This document shows, one piece after another, positions 35,857-47,873 of a stretch of DNA of 64,000 nt; the first letter of the stretch is position 1, and the number at the start of each line of letters is the position of its first letter. The notes beneath the pieces were generated by a model. That model did no database searches. It saw only the letters and a list, made by a program, of their open reading frames with translations, and was not told the DNA's origin. The DNA is taken from contig QNGE01000879.1 in assembly GCA_008508345.1 (NCBI GenBank), positions 110,377-174,376 on the forward strand, read 5' to 3'. The translations under genes were made by a program, and so were the position numbers. The DNA comes from Paragonimus westermani. Its lineage: Eukaryota; Platyhelminthes; Trematoda; Plagiorchiida; Troglotrematidae.

Positions 35857-36700
35857 CTGCGACAAAAACAGGTTGAACCAGACAGATGATGTTGTTTGAC
35901 CGATTTGACCGATTTACTACTGTTAGCGGTACAATGTACTTAGCCATGATTTCATCATCTACGGTTTCCAGCAAAAGCTTAGGCAAGTAAACACTAGCCC
36001 TCCTCTTAAGTGGGAATAATACCTGATCAGTCTTAAATAACGATTGAGTTCAACAGTTCAGTGATTTTTGCACGCCACCACAACGGTTGTACACTTTAAT
36101 GGCACTGAAATATCGATGTCCAATCCGTCACGAACGTGATGCACGTGGAACTAGTGTTATGGGCACACTGTTCTCTACATATAATCGAAACGGGGTGACA
36201 ACGGCAAACATGGTAACCAGAGCCTGCATCCAAAAGTAAGTCATATCGAACAAGGTAACTAAGGGTTTCCCTATCGCAGTTTTCTTGTAGCCTCTTCTCC
36301 CTGAAGTACAGTTCATCAGCAAGTTTTACTCAATTTCAGCTCAGATTAGCTACCCAGTGATCCCGCTTTGCGGTTGTTGTATACCAAGCAGTAAAAGAAG
36401 TTATCAATAAGACAAATCATTGATTGCCGAAAGTTGTTCTGAAACCGGGAATGTTTAAGTTTTGTTCCACTGGTGATGCTAGTGTTATGAGGGAAAAACG
36501 CGGATGACATTAGGACCGCACGGATGCTACATACTTCAAACTCACCTAGAACGCAAACATGCTTTTGTGCATGACACAAACCTCGGGAAGCCACGACTGA
36601 CAATATCAAATTCATGCCAGAGTGTGTTCTAGTGTTCCTTGTATTTTACCGTATTAAATACTCACTTCCACCTGGCTAATAGTATGGTGTAGTCCTACAC

Positions 36701-36782
36701 CTTCACTACATTAGCTTTCGGGGCAAATGGTAGGCCACCATTGTTCTTCTCGAGCACCGTTATTCTCTCACTTCTGCTTTGT
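36701..36782 (-). CDS. Candidate exon of gene B (juxtamembrane)
   Basis: Twenty-seven whole codons (phase 2 to phase 0) lie between an acceptor (AGCAGTTTCCTTTAG) and a donor (GTGAAG|GTGTAG). The peptide is QSRSERITVLEKNNGGLPFA then PKANVVK. The phases fit both the transmembrane exon (43940-44080, ending in phase 2) and the terminal exon (phase 0). The join puts a basic KQSRSER stop-transfer sequence right after the membrane helix, as expected for a single-pass protein. Confidence 0.45.
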
Positions 36783-37077
36783 CTAAAGGAAACTGCTTTT
36801 TCCAGTTTGTTGTACTTCGACAGTGGTCATTAATTTTTTTCTGGAACCCGTTACTCCTAATTTACAGCTGAGTAGAATCCCAAGAATGAGCCTATCACTG
36901 TTTGTGAAGTCATCGTGACTGAATGACACATTTTTCAACGGAAATGGACCTGATGATTCATAAAAGGAGGGTGGAAGTACACGTGTTCCGAGGTTTTATG
37001 GCAAGTATGCCATTAAGTAACTTTACTTCTATTCTCGTCTTGAATGAGGCTAGGCGAGATTTGTCGCTCGACATCAC

Positions 37078-37200
37078 CTTGTGGAGTACAGTACAGTACC
37101 GTAAGCCAGGATGATATATTTGCCGAAACAGTTTTGCAACTTTGTCCGCCACCAGCTTCAAAACGGTGTGGATGAAGTCTAGGGTCATTGCCAGGCCTCT
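37078..37200 (-). CDS. Alternative candidate exon in gene B intron
   Basis: Forty whole codons, phase 1 to phase 1, acceptor ACGTGAGACGTGACAG, donor CACAAG|GTGATG; a second donor at 37027 is possible. The peptide has ERPGNDPRLHPHRFEAGGGQ (the first residue is split across the junction). Its phases fit the candidate at 42240-42382 but not the simple three-exon model, so it may be an alternative exon or a false call. Confidence 0.25.
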
Positions 37201-38031
37201 CTGTCACGTCTCACGTGTTGAGGACAAGCTGTGACACTAGCAGTCAAGTGACGTTTTTATTCATGTTCTCATAGCACTTACTACACCTCATATAAGACCA
37301 TACCACCGAGCAGTCGAAATTACCGTACTGTGTCCAACTCAACATTAACTAGACATTACCTAGGTAGTACCCGTTCTTTTCAATGCCCGAACGGGAGATT
37401 CCATAAGTATCGGTTCAATACACGGCCTACAATCACACATCTTGTAACATAAATATGAAAAGCACGTATCAAAATGAATTTGAACAGCTGTGATATGACA
37501 GTGGTTGCATACTTTACAAGTTCATTCAGAAAAGCTCAGTTCAGGTGGGACCTTATCAATAGATTTCAAATATCAGTGCGTGCGCGAATTATTCCTCACC
37601 TGAATAAAACCGATTTTGGAGAAGTCAGTAGAAATACGGCAACTATTCTGTTGAAGTGAGTACAAACCGAAACATTCTAGCTATATTCATACGTTCGTTT
37701 GCAATTCACTTGACTGGATTAAAAGCTGAATATAAAGTTCATTGCTTACAAAAGTTTTAGTCATTTGCAATGAACATAGTAACAAAAGAACTCACAGTTA
37801 ATGTTGTAGATTTTATGTTCTTCCATTGTGCATAGTCTCTTTGTCTTCTTCTGACAAACAGAGGGAAAATGAAAAAATTCTTTGATCTCTCGCACATTAT
37901 GGAGACAAACTGCACACATTTATTAATGTCTATAGCTGTTTTACTACGGTAACGATTCACAAGAGGCGAATGAAGCGTTGAAAAATAGAAAAAACCGGCT
38001 GGATTATGAATTAAATCCATCACACACACAC

Positions 38032-38132
38032 CTTTGTGAACAACAATAATCTTGCCAGGATCCCTATCTTGTAACCTGTTTCGAACATCATATAGTGTGT
38101 TTTGTCCGTTGCGTGATTTATATTGAGCGTGT
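38032..38132 (-). CDS. Alternative candidate exon in gene B intron
   Basis: Thirty-three whole codons, phase 2 to phase 1, acceptor GGTCTCTGTCGTTAG, donor CACAAAG|GTGTGT. The peptide is basic (HAQYKSRNGQNTLYDVRNRL, GKIIVVHK). It could follow the membrane exon in frame but does not fit the 36701 exon, so it would be an alternative cytoplasmic segment. It is also embedded in a 133-codon open frame (37757-38158). Confidence 0.28.
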
Positions 38133-39039
38133 CTAACGACAGAGACCGGATGTTTCATGTTCAGAAAGATTTGACGTCACGAAGTAATGGTTATTTTATC
38201 TGCTAGTTTCATTCACAGTCTCAGTGAGGAATTCTCCTCCGTACAACTTGTAAATAATCGAAAAACATAACAAGGTTTGATTATCCAACCAGAAGTTAAT
38301 CGATAAACACGGCCCTGGCAATGGCCTTACTACACGTGTACTGGAAGCTACTACTCACGATGGAGCCCGAAATTAAGACGTGAGCAACATTCAAAAAGTG
38401 TGCTTCGGCCAACTATAGCTTTTCTATAAAGGCAATAATAGTACACTGCAAAAAAGTGCATTCGATCACAGTGTTTGGTATACTGTGTGTCGTTTATGCT
38501 GAGGAAGGCTACTTTGGCTTCAGTGCAGTGTACATGTCAATGACAATTGAATGCATCAGCAAAGCCAGTTATTCTTTGGTCATATTAGCGTACATCTCTT
38601 GGTAAGATGAACTTATCTGGTGATGGATACAGTAGGGGGCAAAATATCCACCTCACGGTTGGTGAAAAGCAGACCTGAAAAACCATCTGCACTTATCGAG
38701 CGCAAATGAAAAGTTATGGTTCACGGCTGAGCTGACAGATCTACAGTTAACCGTATAACTATGGGTGTAGCTTTTTCTCACTTCTGGTTTTGTGAGGTAT
38801 GGAAAAGAAACTGATTTTTGATCCTCAATGAGCCCTTTCATCTACTTTCTGACAGCACAGACCACTGTCCACTGTTGAAAAATCTACCCAACAAGGAATC
38901 CTATCTTTCTGCCTACAAGCGACAATCCCTTCAAACGCCACACTCAGTTGAGTCATGACCTGTTTTCACTCAGTTATTGTGCATGGACACATTTCATCTC
39001 GGATTGCCGGTCTGCGCTGGTCACGGGTACGTGGGCTCA

Positions 39040-39385
39040 AGACCGTGTGCATAATGCTTCTCGATGTTCAACCCCAAACGAACACTCCCAGACCGGTTTT
39101 GTTCTTGTTTGGATTCATCAGATAGCCTGAAATAGGATCGAATTGGCTATCGTTCGCCTTATTGGACAGTACTATTAACCAATATAGTAACAGTATTATT
39201 AACCTAACAACATTGCTTGAGACGGATGCGGCCGGGCAATTAGGTCTACTGTCTCATAACACGAAAGGTATCTAATTCGATCCTAATTCAGGCTATCTCT
39301 ACCTGATGAAGACCAACTAGAATGGAGCCGACTCTCGAGTGTCCGTTTGAGGGTGAGCATCAAGAATCATCATAAGTCAACTTCT
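39040..39385. repeat. Fold-back (MITE-like) element
   Basis: The arms 39040-39165 and 39255-39385 are imperfect inverted copies. The best-matched segment is GATAGCCTGAAATAGGATCG (39121-39140) against the reverse complement of CGATCCTAATTCAGGCTATC. Homology extends outward through CCAAACGAACACTC / TCAAACGGACACTC. About 90 bp separate the arms. No ORF is inside and no clear target duplication was found. It lies in the long intron of gene B. Confidence 0.6.
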
Positions 39386-40972
39386 AATTTGCGTCAGTTT
39401 ACGTTGTGATTCTGCCGAACTTTTCGAACGTACCACATCATCCTTCGTAGTTTGGTTTACGTTACCAGTAACAAGTAACTTATGAATACCGTAATCAGGT
39501 GCTAGGCATAACTTCCGTTGACAACTGAAAGTGGATGCTTCAATACAGTCGTCCACTGTTCATTCAGCTAAATTATTCAGATAAGAAGTATCTTTAATTT
39601 CGGCGACTCCAGCAGCTGAGTTCTGGAACAACAGCTACACCGATCGAAAAAATGAACATCTCACCTGACAGCATAGTTAGAGACAGTTAACTTAGTACAG
39701 CAAGAAGTAAACGTAATGGTCTTCCTTGAGCAGTGACAAGGTTATCATTGTTTATAAAGTGCACTCAATTAAAAACAAAGATGCTGGTGATTGTACCTGA
39801 CTTTTCACCTACCGCTTAACCACTTTACATCGGTTTTTGATTACTTAAAACACATACGCATACAGATATATGATAACGTGATTGCAAAAGACGGCCTATG
39901 ACAGTTTGCTTTTAACCATTGGTATTTCAATATAGTTACTGTGTGTGAACACAAGAGTGAAACTTCTGTCCTGTCCTGGGGTGAGTGAATGCAAGGCTTT
40001 ATCAACATAAAATCTGAAACTTTTATGATATCACTTGAGCAAATCTCTCAGATACAGAAAGTACGTAAGACGTCAGAAGAAACTTCTTTGCTTGACTTAT
40101 TGTATGTTTTTGCAACGAGATAATTTGGTGGCAGACCGGAAGAAAATTTCGACATATATTTTATAAAAGTAAACAAGATTCAAGATGAAACTGCACAACA
40201 ATAAAGTGGGCTGAACAAACCGATAGGGAATGATATAAAACGGGATATTTCTGATTACAGGAACCAAAGAACACCGAAAGCAGAGCATTTTTTAAATTTA
40301 ACGAAAGGATCCAGAGTGTTAGAGTTTACGTGATCACCTAATTGATTCAAAGTACTCATGCAGACATTCATTAAAACTCACGCTGAAGGAAATATTTCCA
40401 AAAAATTCATCAGAAACTCATTATATCCCTGAAGTCAAGATGATGGACATTGGTTAAACATGAAGGATAACATAGTTACAACCGGATGACCAGAAGGCAA
40501 TCACCTGGACCTTATTCGTTTGTAAGACGATTTAGAAATCTAGGAATGTCAATTCAGTGTAAATGGAATGCGTGGTGGTGGAGTAATGAAAGAGTCAGAG
40601 GTTTTCAAGGCGATACTCTAAATTTTTATGACAAAATAACACAGGCTAATGCCATCGAAACACGTTCGCCACAGCCGTTCTTACATTGTGGTATTGTACT
40701 GACCATGGTTACCGTGTGGATGGCCCAAAATGGTGCACTGTGGTTCTCGTTGTGACAACCATCTGCAAAAGTATTCGTAATGACGCTAGCTGTTGTTTAT
40801 CTGGTTCCACTCCCCTCTACTTTTACCAAACTGCATGGTTGCCCTACTCTCTATTATATAAGACAGCACGATCACACCGTTTGTCTCTTAAATACTGGCC
40901 ATTTTACAACGGATTTTCTCAATCGCACAACTTATAGCCTACTATAGAGATCATTACCACCGGCAACACTGA

Positions 40973-40998
40973 CACACACACACACACGCACGCACACC
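40973..40998. repeat. (CA)n microsatellite
   Basis: CA repeats interrupted by CG dinucleotides. Confidence 0.8.
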
Positions 40999-41868
40999 AT
41001 ATTGACGAACAGTGAAAACCACCCTGGTGATGGGTACGATTAATTTGCCTGCCACACAATCGTATAATTATCACAGTGTGATTTGTCCAATTCTTACCAA
41101 GTCATTATAAGTCGGTTGACTTGATGATGAAATTCTCGAAAACGAATGTTTGTGAGCTAGTTGATTCTAAAAACTTGATGATAAAAAAAGACGATTGTTG
41201 AATATTTCCGACCGTGAAAAGAAAAAAAGCGTAGATCAGACAAACACTTTTCAAACATTCATAAGGAGGCCGGAAAAAAAAACAGTGAACCAGTGTCACT
41301 GCGAGTACGGTAGAATGCCAGCGTACACGGACTTTAGAATCATTTGCCTACAATTCGGCGCAAGTCTCAATCACTTTGCCTAGAAACGTAAGGCGTGAAA
41401 CATTATTTCTGTCAGTTGGAATGTGCTAAAAATGATCTAAAATTAAAGTAAGCAGTACACATAATTATCGTTTTCAACAAAAACGGGATTTTCGGCATTC
41501 GTTTGCGTGAAAAATGGATGAACTGATAATGAGCACAAGTGAGTTGGCAGCTACTGAACGGCAGAAAAAATGTTGTGATCTTTGTCAGAATAGAAACTTA
41601 CTCATCAGAATGAAATTAAGCAGAAATTACTAAATAAGGCAATTTGTAAACAACCTTTTCACTGTACTTGGTATCGTGAGTCAGAATATTCATGTGATGT
41701 CATCCATATCTATGGCATTTCGCCAATGACAAAATGCAACGATGGCAAGTTGGATGTTTCTTTCTGATAGGTTTGCACCTGAGAACTGCAAGCTACTGAC
41801 AATTGACAGAAATTGATGGGCAAACCTGTCACAATGTTAGTTGCACTAGAAATCTAGAAAAGACTCAG

Positions 41869-41869
41869 N
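41869..41869. other. Ambiguous base (N)
   Basis: A single N in an otherwise resolved sequence marks a low-confidence base call in the assembly. Confidence 0.99.
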
Positions 41870-42239
41870 AAGCGTTGCAGTATAGGGGTGCAGGTTAGTG
41901 CATCCCAGAGAAGATAAGGATAAAAAGCAAAGTTCTCATTGGACTATGAAAAGCCAGGCAACGGTAAAAGCTTACTGAAATTATGGAAAGAATTTTTCAT
42001 CCCTGGACGTAGTAACCCATCCAGAATTGATGCACCCTTAGAACAGGCTCTTACGTTCAACTTTTGACGCAACCCCTCACAAAACTGTTAGGAAAAAATA
42101 GTGAAAACATGTCGTACCGCCCCTTTGAGGGTCACGGCACATAGATCCACCCTATATTTTTCACACATAAAAAGCTGATCACTAAATATTCTTCCAACAA
42201 CTTCTGCCCCTTACTTTCTAACAAGATGTGGTTACTTAC

Positions 42240-42382
42240 TATGACAAAGGATCATTGTTGACTGGATACAATGCAAAATGTTGCCAAAGGAACGAAAGGC
42301 AGTATAACTGTGGCCCCGTGTGCGACCACAAGAAGAGTCCCGAATTCCGTGTAGTTGACCATAAAACTCTAAGATATCTTCT
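42240..42382 (-). CDS. Candidate internal exon (gene B locus)
   Basis: Forty-seven whole codons, phase 2 to phase 1, with acceptor CATGTAGTCTGTAG and a strong donor (TCATA|GTAAGT). The peptide has EDILEFYGQLHGIRDSSCGR and HSYTAFRSFGNILHCIQST. It can follow the membrane exon in frame but cannot precede the 36701 exon in phase. It could be an alternative exon, part of another minus-strand gene, or a false positive. Confidence 0.35.
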
Positions 42383-43308
42383 CTACAGACTACATGTTTC
42401 AGTGCTGACCTTAGTTGCAAAAGTTAACTATGAATTACGACGTTTTTTGGTGTGTTCACGCTTGCATTGCGTTCTGTAACTCTGCTGATGTTAGACTGTA
42501 TCGATTTTCACACATGAAAGTGAACCCAGCTCATCACCTCCCCAACCTTGGGGTGCATTCAGGATTGAGAAGTTGTAGATACGACCAAAACGCATACTTT
42601 AAGTGTACATCAGTTTCGACGGACGGGGTCAAGCTGAAACAACGTATTTTAGGACACCAGTTCGTAAAGCAAACCACTAGGTCAGAAATCTATTAGGAGA
42701 GAAGGGATATGCCACCTGACGATCAACAATGTTAAAATTATACATCGAATCTAGGAAAATCATTCGCAGTGGCATAAATACGTTTCGGAATGCACTGCTA
42801 TCTATTGCGGCTATACAAACATCAGTGCCTGCAACTTCAAGAAGAGGTGCTGTAGTGACGATAGTAAATTTATAACCCTGTCTGTCAGGTTATCACGTGA
42901 ACTGGTTAGTTTCTACCTCGAAACCTTAACTTACTGAGGCCACGTTGACTCTGTCGTTAGCTATTTTACGTGCACGTTCACGGATTTCCGCCAGAACACC
43001 CATGGTAACGAGATCAATGAAGCGAATGTTCCTTTGTTAATTCCAAAACATGCCATTACCCATTTAATTAACAAAAATACCCGGTATACAGACTGTTCTA
43101 AAGCAATCCACTGGCCTTCCTTCAATTTTAGTTTCTAACCACTATTATGAGCAGATGGTACTAGTCTTTAGCCATGTTCCAGTCATTTTAACCTGTGAAT
43201 TCCGTATATTATCTTCCGTGGACCCTGAACCTTGTTCTCATCCTCCTGTATACATTCCGACCGCCTAGGGTGTTTCACATTCGCCGTCGGGGGTCCCTGG
43301 CATCTTAC

Positions 43309-43405
43309 AGGGTGAGACAGGCCAGTCGAATACATTAATACATTGTAGTTTATGTGTGTGCACCTTTCAAAACGATTTGCCCACAAGTTCTGTCTGACGT
43401 ACGTA
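43309..43405 (-). CDS. Alternative candidate exon in gene B locus
   Basis: Thirty-two codons, phase 2 to phase 0, with donor CACCCT|GTAAGA and acceptor GAGTGATTCAAG. The peptide has TYVRQNLWANRFERCTHINY. Like 36701-36782 it could bridge the membrane exon and the terminal exon in phase. The two may be alternatives, or one may be spurious. Confidence 0.28.
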
Positions 43406-43939
43406 CTTGAATCACTCAAACCACAACACAAAACGGGCATATTGCTCATGCACCTTCATTTTATACCTGTCTGTTAAATGATGAAACGCATAAAATCGAT
43501 CCGCATAAATTCGTAAACCGTGATTGTGGAATAAAGGGGTGATCTGAAATGACTGATGTGTTGTAAGAAGAACTGCAGAACATTTGTGTAGAATGAGTGA
43601 AATTTTATGCGGTGATCTCCTTTTGTTTAAATACGTGACCTATTGGCTTTATCTAATACGAGTACACTTTTGAATGGTAGTTAGTACTATAACTCACATG
43701 ACAATCCTTTGCAATTTATGATAAACGGAAATGAAGAAATCCCCAGGATGTGTGACAACGTTGCCAAAGTTTCCAGCTTAACCTATGGTCAGCTTGTGGA
43801 GATGTACGCAATGGTTATGAATGTCACCTCTGTAACCGGAAGTGCATTTGAGCAATTCTTTAGCATGATGTCCAGAAAACAGTTCTAGTACAAATGGCCA
43901 GATTGATGTCAGAATTTGAGATTGTACACGTTCACTTAC

Positions 43940-44080
43940 TTGGACAAGTACCAAGCCAATACAAGAAGACCGAGGAATGTGACCACAATGAACACCAGTG
44001 CCGTGATTGTAATGGCGCGATCTACCGACCTTTTGACTATCGCCTCGGAGTCGTCTGTACACCAAATATAGAGTTGTAAA
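43940..44080 (-). CDS. Transmembrane exon of gene B
   Basis: A 141-bp exon with an excellent acceptor (TTCTCCTTTCTCTGTATCAG) and an excellent donor (TTGTCCAA|GTAAGTG), phase 2 to phase 2. It reads LQLYIWCTDDSEAIVKRSVD, then a hydrophobic helix of about 22 residues (AITITALVFIVVTFLGLLVL followed by AWYLS). It is therefore a single membrane span with a charged segment before it. The next exon in the simplest model supplies a basic stop-transfer stretch, giving type I topology. It is too short to stand out as an ORF. The family is not recognised; ectodomain exons should lie at higher coordinates. Confidence 0.6.
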
Positions 44081-44662
44081 CTGATACAGAGAAAGGAGAA
44101 CACTCAAGGCAGGCAGATACAGTGATGTAACTGGTACAGAGTTAATTCACCAAAGTACGATATTAATCAGGAAAACATGGGAACCAGCCAAGCAGTCTTT
44201 GGGACGTGAAACCAAAACTGCTGTCAAAAAAGAAGAAATTTTTTAGGTGGTGGCTGGTGAATTATCCAGGACGCTGAAAACATTGACGTTATTGACGAAA
44301 GTGTAAAGTCCTCCTGAACATCAGTATGTTAAGTGATGAGTGTGGAAGGTTGGATCTGTAACAGCCATGTTTGCTCGTTATATTCAAAGGAAGGCCGTCG
44401 ATTCGTTTGTTACTTGTTGTTGAGGCTCACAGTCATTCTCCAATTCAACATTTACCTGAACTTATAACCAACCAGTGTTTACAACGGTATAAATTCTATT
44501 TAGCTCTTATGAATTTTGTTCATTCACAGTGAGAACAGAGACACCCCAATCTTTTCAAAATGCTCCCGATAATGGTTTGGCATGAACATGACAATGTTAC
44601 ATACAAATCGTTCAGTCAACTGTTTGTTAACTAGATCCGAACCAGTGGCTTGGGTCACCTAC

Positions 44663-44784
44663 TTCCACACCGCAACGATTGAGTTGAAGGCTCGTGAATT
44701 CATTCCTTCTTCCAATGCTTATCGCAAACCATCCGTTAGCTCGGATGGCGCAACTGTTCAGGTAGACGGCGTGGTTCGACCGTT
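44663..44784 (-). CDS. Candidate exon upstream of the gene B membrane exon
   Basis: Forty whole codons, phase 1 to phase 0, between a strong acceptor (GAAGATTCATTGATTTCAG) and a good donor (GTGGAA|GTAGGT). The peptide has HAVYLNSCAIRANGWFAISI and TSLQLNRCGVE, two cysteines in a beta-rich stretch, plausible for an extracellular region. It does not join the membrane exon directly (phase 0 against phase 2), so an intervening exon would be needed if both are in one gene. Confidence 0.38.
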
Positions 44785-45509
44785 CTGAAATCAATGAATC
44801 TTCCCTCAAAAGAAAAACTGGTCTGGCAGTCACCAAAATAAAAATATTTTCTCTTTTCAGAGTGCGCGCCGTAGGCAGTTTGTTTTCCATCATTTTTCGA
44901 ATAGAAATAGCCAGTTAGTGATCAACGGAGAAAATTCTATTGAAGTGGCTACCATACAATGAATGAGCAGTGACACAACTGAACGGCACTTAAGACTCAC
45001 TAACACAATTTTGTAAAGCGGTAATGTTCATGAAGTGCATGATACTTAAGAGTACGATTCATGATTTGTTGAGTATCATTATTTTTTCGGTAATAAACAA
45101 ACCATTAGGGTAGAAGTATGTTTACAGCTAGGCAGAATGAGTGGTGTTCACTCACAATTTGGCTTAACTAGTGAGAAGCTGTTCAGAGGAAAATTTGATT
45201 CCTTTTAACATAGAACAATCAATGGAATGTGTTCATCTGCCACCAGAGTTGTCATAAGGTCTGTGAGGGAGAGGTGTTTTGTAGATAACCTAGGACCTAA
45301 TTATAAGTCTACATAACACTTCACAAGTAATTTCACCAAAGCTAGTCATAAGTTTACCGCTGTAGTTTACAGCTAACCGAAATTACTACATGTCATATCA
45401 GTTGAATATTTTTGGAGGTCGTCTATTCACTCCGAAGTAATTACATGCTGTGGTAGTGACCGTTGATGTTACTCAGAAATATATGTGGCTGAGCCTTCGC
45501 ATACGGTAC

Positions 45510-45690
45510 ATCTGTCGTGCCTAACGTGAGATCAACTTGGCAGTGGTTAACACGGTTGCCCCTCGAAAACGATACCGAATTTTCTTACTTAACTGTGACA
45601 AATAGATCTACCGCTAACGAGTTCTGCCAACAGGACAACTCTCTCCTGTCGCCTCGTTTCGGAAGAATATAGAAAGCTGTCATAAACTAA
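45510..45690 (+). repeat. SINE family A, copy 2
   Basis: It shares GTGCCTAACGTGAGATCAA and CAGTGGTTAACACGGTTGCC with copy 1 at 655-888 (minus), and a downstream ACCGCTAACGAGTTCT block. The B box has been lost. Confidence 0.55.
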
Positions 45691-46805
45691 GTATATCGTT
45701 ATAATTTGTATGCTTGCAACTCCACTGGTGTGGCCAAAAAAGATGTGCCGTTATTTAAATGATAAACGACACCCCGATCATCTCAGCATCAGCTAAACCG
45801 CACATTTGCTGCAAACGGGCGATATTAGGTGGAGGAGCTGCTACGGCGTATTAGATCCACTGCAGCAGATCGTTACTGAGAGGCAAACAGACGGTTCTTG
45901 CGGATTCCGTCAGTCACGGTTAGACGACTGCGATTAGTTCTACTCAGACTAAGGCAATAAGTTCAACAGAGATTCTGATAAACGTGAGATATCGGAATCA
46001 GCGAAATTTGAGCGATGTGCGATTCATTCACTAATAGTCAAAATATCGCCCGAAAATTTCAGTCATTTCTTATCCTTAATCAAGAATGATTCAGCCTCGC
46101 ACGTTGTACACAGACCTTTCGGACTAACCAGTGGGAAACTGTGACAGTTAGTTACACAAAGAAAATTAGTGTTTACAACCCTAGCACATCGTACTGACAT
46201 TATCATCCGAAAGAGCTTGTGTACATCAGAAGGAATCGTAATAGTGGGCGACTAGTGAAAACTTGGGATGTTTTCATGGGCGAACTGGCTGTACTGAATG
46301 GTGAACAAACCAACATCCTTGTTAGCATGATTGAGAAGTTTACATTACCATTTATCCCGGTATGGCAGTATCTTCAATCATTTGCGGCTGTCACAGCGCT
46401 AATTGTATGTCCGCAATTATCAGTATGTAATCCCGTATTAAACGCAACCGAAAACTTTTGAAGTGTGCTGCATTAAGGTGTACAAATAAGGTGTGTGCAG
46501 TGTTGCAATGAAGCACCTTCCACTAAGCGCTCATAATTTTGTATCAACTGATCACTCAACTCTTCTCAACAACCTTTCGAAAACTAAAAACACGGTTAGT
46601 CTGTTTATGTTTTTTGATCTGCCAAAATTAGCGTATGCTAACCGCTTGCTTCTTTCTCATGTGAATTCATACAAGGATGAACGGGGTGCGGTGTGACAAA
46701 CAAGCATGCCACAAGATGAATTTAATATCACGGGAACAACTGATTTCCTCCGCTGCTCTGTAGCGATAAGCCAGAGCGATACAGTTCTCCTATTCCAAGT
46801 CTTAC

Positions 46806-46960
46806 TTGTTCCAAGTCGGGCCCCAGTAGTTCAGTTGAAGCATATTTGTAATTTACGTCGAGAGAAAATCTGCAAGCTCGTTCCACTGTCATCAGTTGAC
46901 TGACAGATTTTACGGGGCGTGTAGGCTGCTGATCAGTCAAGCCGAAAGTGGTGCGGCGTC
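46806..46960 (-). CDS. Candidate internal exon, unidentified protein
   Basis: Fifty-one whole codons, phase 1 to phase 0, acceptor TTGTCCAATTATAG and strong donor (GGAACAA|GTAAGA). The peptide includes TTFGLTDQQPTRPVKSVSQL, ERACRFSLDVNYKYA and ELLGPDLEQ. It is on the gene B strand and could be an ectodomain exon, but its phase does not link directly to the exon at 44663-44784. Confidence 0.42.
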
Positions 46961-47140
46961 CTATAATTGGACAACACAACTCCTACGCCAGACCTGCTCC
47001 AAATTACGCGCTCTATTGCAGTCAGATTTTTTAAGGTTGCTGCGCGGATGACCATTTTGTGAAATGCAAGCTACATCAAGAAGACAATGTGACGAACACA
47101 GGTTTTCGGTATCTCATTGTCATCCAATATATACAAGTAA

Positions 47141-47338
47141 ATGATTAGAAGCTTGACCACGAACTGGAGTACAAAGATCGCTAAAAAACACGATTGTCTC
47201 TCACCCGGCAGACCGAAATCATACAGTTCATCTGATCTAGCCACCCAGGGTTGTCCATTCTGTTCTGGTCAACCACTCGGAACCAGTTCCACAACGCTGT
47301 CTGGGAACACATGTAACGTCTGCGATTCGATCACCTAA
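47141..47338 (+). CDS. Weak candidate ORF with paired CxxC
   Basis: The plus frame ends at a stop after two C-x2-C pairs (GCPFCSGQ and TCNVCDS), which could bind zinc as a small knuckle. No clear acceptor was found. The strand is opposite to gene B. Confidence 0.25.
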   Translation: MIRSLTTNWSTKIAKKHDCLSPGRPKSYSSSDLATQGCPFCSGQPLGTSSTTLSGNTCNVCDSIT

Positions 47339-47743
47339 TCGGACGGTGAGCGCACAATTCATCCGTGACCTTAGTTTCTCGTGGTCAGCGATCGATTAAT
47401 TTTGTCCTCTTACTCACCAACCGCAATAAATATCAGTTTTCCATGATCTGTTAAATTAAAAACTAGAGCCTATACCACCGGACCGTGCACAGAAGCCCTG
47501 TGCTCTGTTTTAACCTGAGGATATGGAATGATCATTTGATGAGATTTCATAAATTGAAGCTAGTCATGTTGTCTTCTTAACCATAGGCATGCCACGTGAC
47601 ATGCCGTAATTGGAATGATTGAATGAACATCGCGGCCCTTATCAGTGCTTGTAAGGGAAGGCCCGCAGGTGCGACCAGCTAATAACGGGCAAAAAGTAAT
47701 CACTCTATCTCAACAAGACCACCTACTTTTTGTGCTAGCTGAG

Positions 47744-47873
47744 TGGTTATTGCAGACGGAATTATTCATCAAAACAATCGGCGACAAGATGAAATATTCG
47801 GATGGTCAGGCAACGACGTGGTTAAGGATTACGTGGATAGCAAAGCTATATTGCTGCAGACCTGTCAATCAAC
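47744..47873 (+). CDS. Candidate internal exon, unidentified protein
   Basis: Forty-two whole codons, phase 1 to phase 2, acceptor CTACTTTTTGTGCTAGCTGAG and perfect donor (AATCAAC|GTAAGT). The peptide has IIHQNNRRQDEIFGWSGND and VVKDYVDSKAILLQTCQS. A different frame over the same stretch is also open, and the upstream CTAG is an alternative acceptor for it. No family is recognised. Confidence 0.42.

Noticed and set aside
43894..44079. Cysteine-rich plus ORF (ECDHNEHQCRDC)
   Set aside because: It is antisense to the strongly supported transmembrane exon at 43940-44080.
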